Counted from the stretch's first letter, positions 28,338-38,063 are shown. The stretch is 64,000 bases of DNA from Ralstonia pickettii (GCF_001699815.1 NZ_MCGB01000025.1:62001-126000), one strand, 5' to 3'. The notes: a model not told the origin generated them from the letters alone. Numbers and translations: made by a program.

Positions 28338-28997
28338 GTGAGCACCCCCGCGAGTACCCCTGTTTCCCTGTCCGCCACATCCCTGTCGACCCCCAGCCGC
28401 GTTGCCGCCAAGAGCGACAACAATCTGGTCTGGCTCGACATGGAGATGACCGGTCTGAGCCCCGAGAACGATCGCATCATCGAAGTGGCCGTGGTAGTAA
28501 CGGATTCGGAGCTGAACATCCTGGCTGAAGGCCCGGTGCTGGTGATCCATCAGTCCGACGAGCTGCTTGACGGCATGGACGCGTGGAACAAGGGCACGCA
28601 CGGCCGTTCGGGCCTGATCGACAAGGTCAAGGCGTCGACCACGACGGAAGCGGAAGCGGAAGCGGAACTTCTGGCATTCCTCAAGAAGTGGGTGCCGAAG
28701 AGCAAGTCGCCGATGTGCGGCAACTCCATCTGCCAGGACCGCCGTTTCATGGCCCGCTACATGCCCAAGCTGGAGGCGTACTTCCATTACCGCAATCTGG
28801 ATGTCTCCACGCTCAAGGAACTTTGCAAGCGTTGGCAACCGGCTATTGCCAAGGGTTTTACGAAGCACCAGCGGCACACGGCGTTTGCAGACATCATCGA
28901 ATCGATCGAAGAACTGCGCTATTACCGCGAGCACTTCATCCGCGATGTGCCGCAAACGCCCGACGCTGAAGCACTGGCATCGTCGGTCGCCCCGTAA
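28338..28997 (+). CDS. orn: Oligoribonuclease
   Basis: A 219-residue DEDDh exonuclease that degrades 2-5 nt RNAs and pGpG, ending c-di-GMP turnover. Motifs: DMEMTGL with the first acidic pair (about 34-40), the [12 protein letters not shown] region carrying the second Asp, and HRHTAFADI with the catalytic His and final Asp. The first 27 residues (Ser/Thr-rich) before [13 protein letters not shown] extend beyond E. coli Orn (181 aa); a GTG at 28338 opens the frame and the true start could be slightly later. Confidence 0.95.
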   Translation: MSTPASTPVSLSATSLSTPSRVAAKSDNNLVWLDMEMTGLSPENDRIIEVAVVVTDSELNILAEGPVLVIHQSDELLDGMDAWNKGTHGRSGLIDKVKASTTTEAEAEAELLAFLKKWVPKSKSPMCGNSICQDRRFMARYMPKLEAYFHYRNLDVSTLKELCKRWQPAIAKGFTKHQRHTAFADIIESIEELRYYREHFIRDVPQTPDAEALASSVAP

Positions 28998-29004
28998 GTA
29001 AGCA

Positions 29005-29652
29005 TTAAACCTGCTGCGGTTTTGCGCGCACAGCGTGCTTGGGCCGCCAGGCCTTGACCACGCTGTCGTGCGTCTCGACGTACGGGCCGCCGATCAGGTC
29101 GATGCAGTAGGGCACGGCTGCAAAGATGCCTGGCACCGTGGCGCGGCCCTCCACATCCCTCAAGCCCTCCAGCGTTTCCTTGATGGCGCGCGGCTGACCG
29201 GGCAGGTTGATGATCAGGGTGGCGCGTGACGGCGTTTCACGGATCACCGCCACCTGACGCGACAAAATCGCCGTCGGCACGAAGTTCAGGCTGATCTGGC
29301 GCATCTGCTCGCCAAAACCCGGCATTTCCTTGGTGGCGACAGCCAGCGTCGCCTCGGGCGTCACATCGCGGCGCGTCGGGCCGGTGCCGCCCGTGGTGAG
29401 CACCAGATCGCAGCCGGCATGGTCGACGAGGTCGATCAGGGTTTCGGCAATCGCCGCCTGTTCGTCCGGAATCAGCCGCTCCACGCATTGCCAAGGCGAC
29501 GATAGCGCGGCGCCAAACCAGTCGCGCAGCGCAGGAATCCCTTCATCCTGATAGGTGCCGGCCGAGGCGCGGTCCGAAATCGACACAAAGCCAACGATCA
29601 GTTCGTCGGGGTGGCGGCGGGTGATCGGCGCGGAGGAGGCAGGGGCTGTCAT
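29005..29652 (-). CDS. mog: Molybdopterin adenylyltransferase
   Basis: A 215-residue MogA that adenylates molybdopterin before molybdenum insertion. The MPT-binding signature [17 protein letters not shown] (about 86-102) and the conserved [15 protein letters not shown] segment are clear. It overlaps the upstream darP stop by 4 bp (ATGA), so they are coupled. No other molybdenum cofactor genes are nearby. Confidence 0.94.
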   Translation of the reverse strand: MTAPASSAPITRRHPDELIVGFVSISDRASAGTYQDEGIPALRDWFGAALSSPWQCVERLIPDEQAAIAETLIDLVDHAGCDLVLTTGGTGPTRRDVTPEATLAVATKEMPGFGEQMRQISLNFVPTAILSRQVAVIRETPSRATLIINLPGQPRAIKETLEGLRDVEGRATVPGIFAAVPYCIDLIGGPYVETHDSVVKAWRPKHAVRAKPQQV

Positions 29653-30266
29653 GCTTCGTCGTCTTCGGCTTCGGGTTGATCGGCGTCATCTTCGTCGCGG
29701 TCGTTGCCGGACAGGGCCTGCTTGACCATCTGGAACAACTCGCGCGACGACTTGGGCGGCTTCGCCAGCTGCGCTTCCTTGCGCGCATTGCGCACGAGCG
29801 TACGCAAGGCCTGCACGTCGGCATCCGGGTGCGCTGCAATGAACTCGGTGATGGCGTCGTCGCTGGCGATCAGGCGGTCGCGCCAACGCTCGATGGCATG
29901 CAGGCGCGCGGTTTCCGCCTTGGAGGCGCCAACGAAGGTGGCCAGCACGCGGCGGATGGCTTCGACCTCGTCGTCGGTCAGGGCGCGCATCAGCTTGCCG
30001 ATGTACTGCATCTGGCGGCGCTTGCCTTCGTGGGCGGTGGTGCGCTTGGCTTCGCGCAGGGCGTCGACCAGCTTTTCGGGCAGCGGCACCTTCGCGAGTT
30101 TGTCCTTGGGCAGCGCTTCCAGGGCAGTGCCCAGGTCTTGCAAGGCGTTCACTTCGCGCTTGCGCTGCGATTTGCTCTTGGGCGTATCCGGATCGTCCTC
30201 GTCACCGATGTCGGTGCGCACGACAGGTTGCAGATACGTAGGGTTGTGTCGGGATGCTCGGCTCAT
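29649..30266 (-). CDS. darP: Ribosome-associated protein DarP (YjgA)
   Basis: A 205-residue member of the DarP/YjgA family that associates with pre-50S particles in E. coli. Conserved segments are [18 protein letters not shown] (about 30) and [12 protein letters not shown] (about 84). The C-terminus is strongly acidic. The ATG at 30266 (MSRASRHNP) is chosen over one three residues upstream by comparison with the family. It is coupled to mog by a 4-bp overlap and divergent from pmbA. Confidence 0.92.
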   Translation of the reverse strand: MSRASRHNPTYLQPVVRTDIGDEDDPDTPKSKSQRKREVNALQDLGTALEALPKDKLAKVPLPEKLVDALREAKRTTAHEGKRRQMQYIGKLMRALTDDEVEAIRRVLATFVGASKAETARLHAIERWRDRLIASDDAITEFIAAHPDADVQALRTLVRNARKEAQLAKPPKSSRELFQMVKQALSGNDRDEDDADQPEAEDDEA

Positions 30267-30348
30267 GGCGCGCATTGTATCTTGCTATGATGGGCGCTTC
30301 CGCCCGCTTTTGGCAAAATCGCGGCACCCGTTTCTCCCTTTATTGCCT

Positions 30349-31722
30349 ATGTCTCAAACGCTCGATTCCAAGACCGCCCCTGTGTTTGCCTACCGCCGCG
30401 AACAGCTCGAGGAGATGGCCTCCGATGTGCTGCGCATTGCACGCGAACTCGGCGCCTCTGATGCCGCAACGGAAATCTCCGAAGGCCAGGGCCTGTCGGT
30501 CACGGTGCGCAAGGGCGAGATCGAGACCATCGAGCAGAACCGCGACAAGATTGTTGGCGTGACCGTCATGCTGGGCAAGAAGCGCGGCAACGCCAGCACG
30601 TCGGACTTTTCGCCGGCAGCACTGCGGTCCACCGTCGAGGCCGCCTACAACATCGCGCGCTTCACAGCCGACGATGATTGCGCCGGCTTGGCAGAAGAAG
30701 AACTGCTGGAGAAGCACCCGCGAGACTTGCAGCTCTATCACCCATGGATGATCGACGCCGAAGCCGCCGTGGAGATCGCGCGCGCCGCTGAAGCCGCTGC
30801 CTTTGCCGTGAGCCCAAAGATCCGCAACAGCGATGGTTCCAGCATCTCTGCCCAGCATTCGCACTTCGTGTTGGCCACGTCGCGCGGTTTCATGGCGGGC
30901 TACCCGTATTCGCGTCACTTCATTTCCGCCGCGCCGATCGCCGGTTCGGGCGCGCATATGCAGCGCGATGATTGGTACTCGTCCAAGCGCTCGCCGGACG
31001 ATCTGGCCGCGCCGGAAGCGATCGGCAAGTACGCGGCGGAACGCGCGCTGGCGCGTTTGTCCGCGCGCCGGTTGACGACCCGCAAGTGCCCGGTGTTGTT
31101 TGAGGCGCCGCTGGCTGCGGGTTTGCTGGGCGCGTTCGTGCAGGCCGTGTCGGGAGGCGCCTTGTACCGCAAGTCGACGTTCCTGCTCGATACGCTGGGC
31201 AAGGAAGTGTTCGCGCCGCATGTGCAGATCAAGGAAGACCCGCATGTTCTCAACGGGATGGGCAGCGCGCCCTTCGACGAGGAAGGCGTACGCACGCAGC
31301 GCCGCGATGTGGTGAAGAACGGCGTGGTGGAGGGCTACTTCCTGTCGACGTATTCCGCGCGCAAGCTCGGCATGCAGACTACTGGCAACGCGGGCGGCTC
31401 GCATAACCTGACGCTGTTCTCCAACAAAACGACCGCCGAAGATGACTTTGCCGGCATGCTGCGCCGCATGGGCACGGGTCTGCTCGTGACCGAACTGATG
31501 GGCCAGGGCGTGAACTATGTGACGGGCGACTATTCGCGCGGCGCGTCGGGCTATTGGGTGGAGAACGGCGTGATTCAGTATCCGGTGGAAGAGATCACGA
31601 TTGCCGGCAACCTGGGCGAGATGTTCCGCCAGATTGTCGCCATCGGCGCGGATGCGCTAGTGCGCGGCACGAAGGAAACCGGCTCGATCCTGATCGAACA
31701 GATGACAATTGCCGGCGAATAA
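30349..31722 (+). CDS. pmbA: PmbA/TldE metalloprotease subunit homologue
   Basis: A 457-residue TldE (PmbA) protein. With TldD it forms a heterodimeric protease that matures peptides such as microcin B17 and degrades CcdA in E. coli; the active-site metal is in TldD. Family segments include SEGQGLSVTVRKGEIETIE near the N-terminus, NGVVEGYFLSTYSARKLG and the end YPVEEITIAGNLGEMF. The start is the ATG at 30349; the frame is open further upstream but that part is opposite darP. tldD is not in this window. Confidence 0.94.
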   Translation: MSQTLDSKTAPVFAYRREQLEEMASDVLRIARELGASDAATEISEGQGLSVTVRKGEIETIEQNRDKIVGVTVMLGKKRGNASTSDFSPAALRSTVEAAYNIARFTADDDCAGLAEEELLEKHPRDLQLYHPWMIDAEAAVEIARAAEAAAFAVSPKIRNSDGSSISAQHSHFVLATSRGFMAGYPYSRHFISAAPIAGSGAHMQRDDWYSSKRSPDDLAAPEAIGKYAAERALARLSARRLTTRKCPVLFEAPLAAGLLGAFVQAVSGGALYRKSTFLLDTLGKEVFAPHVQIKEDPHVLNGMGSAPFDEEGVRTQRRDVVKNGVVEGYFLSTYSARKLGMQTTGNAGGSHNLTLFSNKTTAEDDFAGMLRRMGTGLLVTELMGQGVNYVTGDYSRGASGYWVENGVIQYPVEEITIAGNLGEMFRQIVAIGADALVRGTKETGSILIEQMTIAGE

Positions 31723-31740
31723 ATTGCCACAGCGGAAATA

Positions 31741-31772
31741 AAAAAACGCGCTCGAAACTGAGCGCGTTTTTT
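31741..31772. terminator. Bidirectional terminator (pmbA / folA)
   Basis: Stem CGCGCTC/GAGCGCG extended by six A-T pairs on each side (13 bp in all), 6-nt loop. A and T tracts on both flanks suit convergent pmbA and folA. Confidence 0.93.
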
Positions 31773-31786
31773 ATTGCCTGCAGCGG

Positions 31787-32290
31787 TTATTGCTCGTTCG
31801 ATGGCGGACGTTCATAGGTAACGAACGCATAGTCGAAATCGTTGGGCGCTGCCGCGTGGTGCGTCTCACGGGAGACTTCGTGCCAGACCTTTGGGTCGGG
31901 CGCGGGGAAGTGCGCATCGCCTTCGAAATCGGCGTCGATCTCCGTCACGATCAGTCGATCCGCGCTCGGCAAGGCATCCGCATACAGCTGCGCGCCACCG
32001 ATCAGGAAGATCTGCTCGGCACCCACACACAGGCGCTGCGCGTCTTCCATCGAATACGCGATCTCGCAGCCGGGCAGTTCGAGCTTGGCATTGCGCGTGA
32101 CGACAATGTTGCGACGGCCCGGCAGCGGGCGGCCGATCGAATCGTACGTTTTGCGGCCCATCACGATCGGCGCGCCCATGGTCGTGCGCTTGAAGTGCGC
32201 GAGATCTTCGGGCAGGCGCCAGGGTAGGGTGTTGTTGCGGCCAATCACGCCATTGCGGGCGCGGGCGACGATGAGCGTCAGGATGGTCAT
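31787..32290 (-). CDS. folA: Dihydrofolate reductase
   Basis: A 167-residue DHFR that regenerates tetrahydrofolate, matching the thymidylate synthase gene just upstream. Motifs: [29 protein letters not shown] (given in part: LPWRLPEDL), [17 protein letters not shown] and [12 protein letters not shown]. The start at 32290 (MTILTLIVA) lies 4 bp after the thyA stop. Confidence 0.97.
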   Translation of the reverse strand: MTILTLIVARARNGVIGRNNTLPWRLPEDLAHFKRTTMGAPIVMGRKTYDSIGRPLPGRRNIVVTRNAKLELPGCEIAYSMEDAQRLCVGAEQIFLIGGAQLYADALPSADRLIVTEIDADFEGDAHFPAPDPKVWHEVSRETHHAAAPNDFDYAFVTYERPPSNEQ

Positions 32291-32294
32291 ACGG

Positions 32295-33089
32295 TTACAC
32301 AGCCACCGGTGCTTTGATCGCGGGGTGGCTCTGGTAGCCGAGGATCTCAAAGTCCTCGTACTGGTAGTCGAAGATGCTTTCAGGCTTGCGCTTGATGATC
32401 AGTTTCGGCAACGGCAGCGGTTCGCGCGCGAGTTGCGTCTGGACCTGTTCGAAATGGTTGTTATAGAGGTGGCAATCGCCGCCAGTCCAGACGAAATCGC
32501 CCACATCGAGGCCAGTCTGTTGCGCAACCATGTGCACGAGCAGCGCGTAGCTGGCAATGTTGAACGGCACGCCGAGGAAGATATCGGCGCTGCGCTGGTA
32601 GAGCTGGCACGACAGCTTGCCGTCGGCCACATAGAACTGGAAGAACGCATGGCAGGGCGGCAGCTTCATGCGCGGGATGTCGGCCACATTCCAGGCAGAC
32701 ACGATCAGCCGGCGCGAATCGGGGTTGCGCTTGATCTGGGCAATCAGCTCGGCGATCTGGTCGATATGTTCGCCGTTGGGCGTCGGCCACGAGCGCCATT
32801 GGGAGCCGTAGACGGGGCCAAGTTCGCCGTCGGCGTCGGCCCATTCGTCCCAGATCGTCACGCCGTTGTCTTGCAGCCATCGCACGTTGGTCGAGCCCTG
32901 GAGGAACCACAGCAGTTCATAGACGATGGACTTGATGTGCACCTTCTTGGTGGTCACCAGCGGGAAGCCGTCCTGCAGGTTGAAGCGCATCTGGTGGCCG
33001 AACACGGAACGCGTGCCGGTGCCGGTGCGGTCGGCTTTGTCGGTGCCATGTTCGTAGACATGGCGCATCAGGTCGAGATAAGGCTTCAT
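32295..33089 (-). CDS. thyA: Thymidylate synthase
   Basis: A 264-residue ThyA making dTMP from dUMP and methylene-tetrahydrofolate. The catalytic cysteine is C146 in [11 protein letters not shown], followed by the dUMP-binding [15 protein letters not shown]. Length equals E. coli ThyA exactly. thyA and folA are 4 bp apart and form the usual operon; the divergent PLP dehydratase starts about 215 bp away. Confidence 0.98.
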   Translation of the reverse strand: MKPYLDLMRHVYEHGTDKADRTGTGTRSVFGHQMRFNLQDGFPLVTTKKVHIKSIVYELLWFLQGSTNVRWLQDNGVTIWDEWADADGELGPVYGSQWRSWPTPNGEHIDQIAELIAQIKRNPDSRRLIVSAWNVADIPRMKLPPCHAFFQFYVADGKLSCQLYQRSADIFLGVPFNIASYALLVHMVAQQTGLDVGDFVWTGGDCHLYNNHFEQVQTQLAREPLPLPKLIIKRKPESIFDYQYEDFEILGYQSHPAIKAPVAV

Positions 33090-33304
33090 GCGAGCGCAGG
33101 CGAAGAGGCGGGGCGTCGGAAATCGGGTGAGGCGCATTGTAACTTGAGCGGTGCGGTGTCGACTGTACCGGCAGTGTCTGGAAACTGGCCCGGTCGGATC
33201 GCCAGAACGGCTGGACTGACAAAGCGCAGAATTGTCGATGTGCCAGGGGCGGCAGGGCGGGCAGGATGGCCTCATCGCTTCAAATTGTCTGCCGGAGAAT
33301 GATC

Positions 33305-34306
33305 ATGTCGCCCATAGCTACCTCCGCATCGCTGGACCGTGCCGCTGAATTGCGCCATCTGCGCGCTGCGGCCAGCGTCGTTCATGCGGTGATTCCACCG
33401 ACCCCGCAGTACTGCTGGCCGGTGCTCTCGCAAGCCATGGGCACGGCGGTGTGCGTGAAGCATGAGAACCACACGGAAGTGGGCGCGTTCAAGGTGCGCG
33501 GCGGGCTGACTTATCTGCATGCCTTGCGCCAACGTGAGCCGCAGGTGCGTGGTGTGATAGCGGCGACGCGCGGCAATCATGGCCAGTCGATTGCATGGGC
33601 GGCGCGTCGTAACGGTATCGCTGTCAACATCGTCGTGCCGCATGGCAACAGCGTGGAGAAGAACGCCGCCATACGCGCGCTCGGCGCAGAGCTCATCGAA
33701 GCGGGCGATGACTTCCAGGCCAGCCGCGAGGCGGCCGATCAACTGGCCGCTGAACGTCGCTTGCACTTCGTGCCCTCGTATCACGATGACCTGGTCGTCG
33801 GCGTAGCAAGCTACTGGCTGGAGTTCCTCGAGGCCACGCCGCTGGATGTTGTCTATGTGCCGATCGGCATGGGTTCGGGAATTTGCGCGGCGGTGCGGGC
33901 GCGCGATGCGCTGGGGCTGTCGACGCGCATTGTCGGCGTCGTGTCAGCACATGCGCGATGCTATGAGCAATCTTTCGCAAGCGGGACCGTGGTGTCGGCG
34001 CCGGTATCGACGCTGCTGGCTGACGGGCTTGCATGTCGCACACCGGATGCGAAGGCGCTGGAGGTGATCCGCGCTGGCGTCGACCACATCATTGCGGTGA
34101 CGGATGACGAGGTGGCAGAGGCTATTCGCCTGTATTTCTCCACCACCCACAACGTGGCCGAAGGCGCTGCCGCCGCAGCCCTGGCGGGGGCATGGCAGCA
34201 GCGCGAGCGGATTGCCGGCCAGCGTATCGGCCTGCCGCTGACCGGTGGCAACATTGATCGCGCCAAGCTGGCGCGCGTGCTCGCCGGTCAGCCAATCCTG
34301 GCTTAG
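33305..34306 (+). CDS. Threonine/serine dehydratase-like PLP enzyme
   Basis: A 333-residue fold-type II PLP enzyme of the threonine dehydratase family. The PLP lysine is K63 (GAFKVRGG), the substrate loop is TRGNHGQS and the phosphate-binding Gly loop is IGMGSG. There is no C-terminal ACT domain, so it is not the allosteric biosynthetic IlvA; a catabolic threonine/serine dehydratase or related racemase is likelier. GGAG seven bases before the ATG at 33305 decides the start. Its stop overlaps the convergent terC stop by 4 bp. Confidence 0.85.
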   Translation: MSPIATSASLDRAAELRHLRAAASVVHAVIPPTPQYCWPVLSQAMGTAVCVKHENHTEVGAFKVRGGLTYLHALRQREPQVRGVIAATRGNHGQSIAWAARRNGIAVNIVVPHGNSVEKNAAIRALGAELIEAGDDFQASREAADQLAAERRLHFVPSYHDDLVVGVASYWLEFLEATPLDVVYVPIGMGSGICAAVRARDALGLSTRIVGVVSAHARCYEQSFASGTVVSAPVSTLLADGLACRTPDAKALEVIRAGVDHIIAVTDDEVAEAIRLYFSTTHNVAEGAAAAALAGAWQQRERIAGQRIGLPLTGGNIDRAKLARVLAGQPILA

Positions 34307-34995
34307 GCGGGTTGTTGGCGGCGACGCTGCACCAGCCAGCCGCCACCCAGCACGATCAGGAGCACCAGCACATACACCGCCCACTTGAACGGCGGCTGTG
34401 CAGCAAAGAACGGCTTGAGGACCGGTTCAGCCACGATCATGTGCGCCGCCGTATAAGCCAGCACCGCCGCGCCGCCGTAGATGATGATCGGGAACCGCTC
34501 GATCAGGCGAAGTACCACGCCGCTGCCCCACACCACCACCGGCACGCTGATCAACAGACCCAGCACCACCAGCAGGAAGCTGCCGTGCGATGCGCCGGCG
34601 ATGGCGAGCACGTTGTCGATGCCCATCACCGCATCGGCGATGACGATCGTCTTCATGGCGCCCAACAGGGTGGAGCTGCCCGCGCCGTGTTCATCGCCGC
34701 CCGGGCCGTCGTCAGCCAGAAGCTTCCACGCAATCCACACCAGTGCCAATCCACCTACCAACATCAGGCCGGGAATCTTCAGCAGCCACACCACTGCCAG
34801 CGTCATCAGCGCCCGCACGATGATGGCGCCCGCGGCGCCCCACATGATGGCCTTCTTCTGCAACTCGGGCGGCAGGTTGCGCGCCGCCAGCGCGATGAGG
34901 ATGGCGTTATCGCCCGCAAGCACGAGGTCGATGACGATGATCGATGCCAGCGCGGCAGCAAACTGCATGGTGAAGATGTCAGACAACCATTCCAT
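34303..34995 (-). CDS. TerC-family membrane protein (probable manganese exporter)
   Basis: A 230-residue TerC protein with seven hydrophobic segments. The family acidic membrane motifs are visible: VIDLVLAGDNAILIALA (about 21-37) and VIADAVMGIDNVLAIAG (about 117-133). TerC/YkoY/Alx proteins export Mn2+ and are often controlled by yybP-ykoY riboswitches; one lies about 90 bp upstream of this gene on the same strand, which makes manganese efflux the best guess. The C-terminus is short and basic (VQRRRQQPA). Confidence 0.88.
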   Translation of the reverse strand: MEWLSDIFTMQFAAALASIIVIDLVLAGDNAILIALAARNLPPELQKKAIMWGAAGAIIVRALMTLAVVWLLKIPGLMLVGGLALVWIAWKLLADDGPGGDEHGAGSSTLLGAMKTIVIADAVMGIDNVLAIAGASHGSFLLVVLGLLISVPVVVWGSGVVLRLIERFPIIIYGGAAVLAYTAAHMIVAEPVLKPFFAAQPPFKWAVYVLVLLIVLGGGWLVQRRRQQPA

Positions 34996-35086
34996 GGCGG
35001 CTCCAAGTCAAACAACAATAAAAATTGGTTGACCGGACTGCATGGAGTGCTGGGGCGGGACGCTTTGCAGACCATGAAATCCGGTT

Positions 35087-35212
35087 GCAAAGGTCTTGCT
35101 CGACACGCGCAGGTTGTGAACCTGCTGGTGCCGGCACGACCGGAAGCTTGCGCTTCGTCATGACGATCGTGCCTGGGGCTGAAGAACCCCCGAGCTACTC
35201 CCCTTTGAGGAA
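35087..35212 (-). promoter_or_regulatory. yybP-ykoY (manganese) riboswitch upstream of terC
   Basis: Read on the minus strand, the segment starts with the diagnostic AAAGGGGAGTAGC and ends with the conserved GAGCAAGACCTTTGC, in which the two ends pair (CAAAGG with CCTTTG). Between them are a GC-rich arm (GGGGGTTCTTCAGCCCC) and the long stem TCGTGCCGG/CCGGCACGA-like arm. These are hallmarks of the yybP-ykoY family, which binds Mn2+ and turns on TerC-type exporters. A TACAAT box at 35224-35219 would start the RNA about seven bases before the motif. Boundaries are approximate. Confidence 0.85.
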
Positions 35213-35224
35213 GTCCGCATTGTA

Positions 35225-35511
35225 TCGCAGCAGGCCGATTGTGCGCTGCAAAAACGCAACATCGGCACGATGACGTGCTGTGCGCGGTTTTTTCAGCGGC
35301 GTGGGTGATTTTTACGATTGGCGCGATGCCGCGTTGTGGCGCCCTCCGGCGAAAGAACGGTGGCGCTGTCACAAAGCGGCGTCTACGCTGCAATTTCATC
35401 CGCGCGCCACCGGCGAGCGGTGATGGCATAGGCGCGATGGCACGTTTCTCGCTGTCGATGGCCTTCATGACCATGCAGCACCGTGCCGTTCCACCCACAA
35501 CGGGAGACACC
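35225..35511. other. Intergenic region upstream of egtD
   Basis: This stretch, with the riboswitch on the other strand, separates terC from egtD. The plus-strand frame of egtD stays open back to 35239, but the codons before 35512 do not resemble EgtD. I see no clear promoter or hairpin for egtD; the segment just before its ATG holds GGGAGACACC, a good ribosome site. Confidence 0.5.
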
Positions 35512-36558
35512 ATGCAGGCCACCAAGCCGTCCGCCGATGCCTATGCCCGCCGCGCGCTGGCCCGTCTGATTCAGCCGCAGCCAACGGTCGACGCCGTTGG
35601 GGCGGGCTTGACCTTCTACCAGCTCTTTACGGAAGACGACGCCGCGCTGCGTGCCGAGGCGGAGGCAGGCCTGCTCGCACCCGCGGCCAGTATCAGCCCG
35701 AAGTTTTTCTACGATGCCCTCGGCTCGCGTCTGTTCGAAGCGATTACCGACCTGCCTGAGTACTACCCGACGCGCACCGAAGCCGCCATCTTCAGCCTGC
35801 ATGCGGCCGAGATCGCGATGCGCGTGGGCCGCGGCGCCACGTTGATCGACCTGGGTGCCGGCAACTGTGAAAAGGCCGCGCGCCTGTTCCGCACGCTGGC
35901 ACCGTCGCGATATGTGGCGATCGATATTTCGGCGGATTTCCTCCGCGATACGCTGCGTGGGCTTGCGCGTCAGCATCCGCAATTGCCGATGGTCGGCATT
36001 GGCGCCGATCTGTGTGCGCCTCTGGTGTTGCCCGATGCCGTCGGCGATGGGCGCCGCGTGTGGTTTTACCCCGGTTCGAGCCTGGGCAACTTCACGCCGG
36101 AAGAGGCAGCGGCGTTTCTCTCGCGCCTGCACGAAGCTTCGGCCCCCGGCGACAGCGTGCTGATCGGCATCGACCTCATCAAAGACGCACAACGGCTCGA
36201 AGCCGCTTACGACGATCCGCTCGGGGTGACGGCGGCCTTCAATCTGAACGTGCTGCGCAACCTGAATCGCCTCCTGGGTGCGAATTTCGACGTGCGGGAT
36301 TGGCGTCATGTCGCGCTGTACCGAGCAGAGGCGCACCGCGTTGAGATGCATCTGGAAGCGCGTCGCGATGTCACGGTTCGGTGGGGTAAGCACGCGCGCG
36401 CCTTCGCTGCCGGCGAGCGCATGCACACCGAGAACTCCGTCAAATACGACCTGCCGAGCCTGCATATGATGTTTGCCGAAGCCGGCTTCGAAGACCTGCA
36501 TGCCTGGACTGATGTCAGCGGCGACTTTGCCGTCTGCCACGCGAGCGTAGGCCGCTAG
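35512..36558 (+). CDS. egtD: L-histidine N-alpha-methyltransferase (EgtD)
   Basis: A 348-residue SAM-dependent enzyme that trimethylates histidine to hercynine, the first step to ergothioneine (or selenoneine). Family segments: PKFFYDALGSRLFEAITDLPEYYPTRTE (in part: ALGSRLFEAIT), the SAM loop LIDLGAGNCEKA (about 112-123), FYPGSSLGNFTPEEA, and the C-terminal HTENSVKYDL. GGGAG six bases before the ATG at 35512 sets the start. It is followed 67 bp later by an EgtB-like gene, giving a two-gene egtDB unit with no egtC, egtE or selD-like partner here. Confidence 0.93.
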   Translation: MQATKPSADAYARRALARLIQPQPTVDAVGAGLTFYQLFTEDDAALRAEAEAGLLAPAASISPKFFYDALGSRLFEAITDLPEYYPTRTEAAIFSLHAAEIAMRVGRGATLIDLGAGNCEKAARLFRTLAPSRYVAIDISADFLRDTLRGLARQHPQLPMVGIGADLCAPLVLPDAVGDGRRVWFYPGSSLGNFTPEEAAAFLSRLHEASAPGDSVLIGIDLIKDAQRLEAAYDDPLGVTAAFNLNVLRNLNRLLGANFDVRDWRHVALYRAEAHRVEMHLEARRDVTVRWGKHARAFAAGERMHTENSVKYDLPSLHMMFAEAGFEDLHAWTDVSGDFAVCHASVGR

Positions 36559-36625
36559 GCCGGGCGGCAGAACACCAGGCGGCCCGGTGCGATAATGGAT
36601 CGATTCCCGCCCGAGGTGTGCCGCG

Positions 36626-37924
36626 ATGGCTGAATTCTTCATGCTCCCCGATCCGACCTTCATCGGATCGCTTCCCGACTGGACCGACGGCCGGCGCTTG
36701 CCGCGCCAGGGCATCGCGCACAGCCTGGTCGACGCGCGCAATCGCACGCTGGCCTTGTTGTCCGCGTTTGGCGACACGCAGCGCGGCTGGCAGATTGAAC
36801 GCGTCGAGCATCACGCCCCGCCGCTTTGGACGCTGGGCCAGCTGGCCTGGTTTGCCGAGTTCTGGTGCCTGCGCGAGCCCCGCCGCAACGGCAGCGACAC
36901 CGTCGAAGACGGCGCCGGCACCGAATGGGAACTGGCGCGCTGGCAAGCCACGCTGCCGGCCGCGCTCGACGGCGCCGACACGTTCTTCGACATGGACCGG
37001 ATGCCACCAGAGGCATGCTGGGAGCTGACGCTGCCCGGCATCGCGACGATCAAGCAGTACGCGCATGACGTGCTCGACCGTGTGCTCCGTAAGCTCGCCA
37101 CACTTGGCACCGATGACGATGCGGCGTTGGAGCCGTTCCGCTGGGCGGTCTTTCACGAAGACCTGCGCGCCGAACATCTGCACGGCCTGCTGCAGGTATT
37201 GGGCCTGCAACCCGCTGGGCAACCGCCGCTGGCCGCCGTGGCTGTACCGGCTGCGCAGACATTGTCGTTGCCCGGTGGCCGCTTCCAAATGGGCTGGCCC
37301 GACGCCGATGGGTTCTTCTTCGACAACGAATGTCCGCCGTATCGCACATACGTGCCGGCGTTCGAGATTGATGCACAGCCCGTCACGAATGGCCAATACC
37401 TGGAGTTCATCGAGGACCGTGGTTACGACCATCCGCAATGGTGGTCGCCGGCCGGCATGGAGTGGCTGATGATGCAGGAGCGCTCGGCGCCGCTCGGTTG
37501 GCAGCGCGATCCCACCACGCGCAGCTGGCAGGCACTGCGCTACGGTCAGGCGCGTACGATCAACCGTGACGAACCCGTGCGCCATGTGAGCCTGTACGAA
37601 GCCCAGGCGTGGTGCCGCTGGGCCGGCCGTCGCTTACCGACGGAAGACGAATGGGAGATGGCCGCGGTGCAAGGCCGCGCAGGCTTCCATTGGGGGCAGG
37701 TGTGGGAGTGGACGTCATCGCCGTTCGAGCCGTATCCGGATTTCGTGCCCGGCGTGCCGCGTGGTCGTGCGGCGAGCCTGTCGGCGCCGCACTTCCAAAC
37801 GATGCAGACGGTGCGCGGTGCTGCCGCTCATACTCCACAGCGCGCGCGTCATCCGCGTTTCCGGGGCTTCCTGCTGCCGGAGCGCGACGACATCTTTGTC
37901 GGCTTCCGAACCTGTGCGCTTTGA
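36626..37924 (+). CDS. EgtB/SenA-like protein with altered iron-binding residues
   Basis: A 432-residue protein with the EgtB layout: an N-terminal DinB-like four-helix domain (about 40-195) and a C-terminal FGE-sulfatase (SUMF1) domain (about 213-432; LPGGRFQMGWP, AQAWCRWAGRRLPTEDEWEMA). EgtB is a non-haem iron enzyme joining hercynine to a cysteine or glutathione thiol; SenA does the selenium version. The usual iron ligands are a His in GHxxWF and two in HExxHxE. Here these read GQLAWF (Q72) and HEDLRAE (H177, R181), so only one of three is kept. Extra histidines H184 and H186 follow. It may be inactive, use other ligands or do another reaction. Adjacent egtD supports a hercynine link. Confidence 0.75.
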   Translation: MAEFFMLPDPTFIGSLPDWTDGRRLPRQGIAHSLVDARNRTLALLSAFGDTQRGWQIERVEHHAPPLWTLGQLAWFAEFWCLREPRRNGSDTVEDGAGTEWELARWQATLPAALDGADTFFDMDRMPPEACWELTLPGIATIKQYAHDVLDRVLRKLATLGTDDDAALEPFRWAVFHEDLRAEHLHGLLQVLGLQPAGQPPLAAVAVPAAQTLSLPGGRFQMGWPDADGFFFDNECPPYRTYVPAFEIDAQPVTNGQYLEFIEDRGYDHPQWWSPAGMEWLMMQERSAPLGWQRDPTTRSWQALRYGQARTINRDEPVRHVSLYEAQAWCRWAGRRLPTEDEWEMAAVQGRAGFHWGQVWEWTSSPFEPYPDFVPGVPRGRAASLSAPHFQTMQTVRGAAAHTPQRARHPRFRGFLLPERDDIFVGFRTCAL

Positions 37925-37984
37925 CGGAAGCTTGTAGACAGGACTGGCAAGTCGAACGCAATTCATCAAGGTTGCCGCCCAAAC

Positions 37985-38018
37985 AAAAAAACCCACGCTG
38001 TTAGACGTGGGGTTTTTT
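37985..38018. terminator. Bidirectional terminator (egtB-like / rhlE)
   Basis: Stem CCCACG/CGTGGG, extended by A-T pairs, 8-nt loop, with seven A residues on the left and six T residues on the right, between two convergent genes. Confidence 0.9.
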
Positions 38019-38063
38019 GTAGGCTGCCGCTAAGGCCATCCGGAGGAAATGGCCCTTCATCGA

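Noticed and set aside
29704-30348. N-terminal extension of pmbA by over 200 residues
   Set aside because: The extension is opposite darP and unlike PmbA; family members begin near the ATG at 30349.
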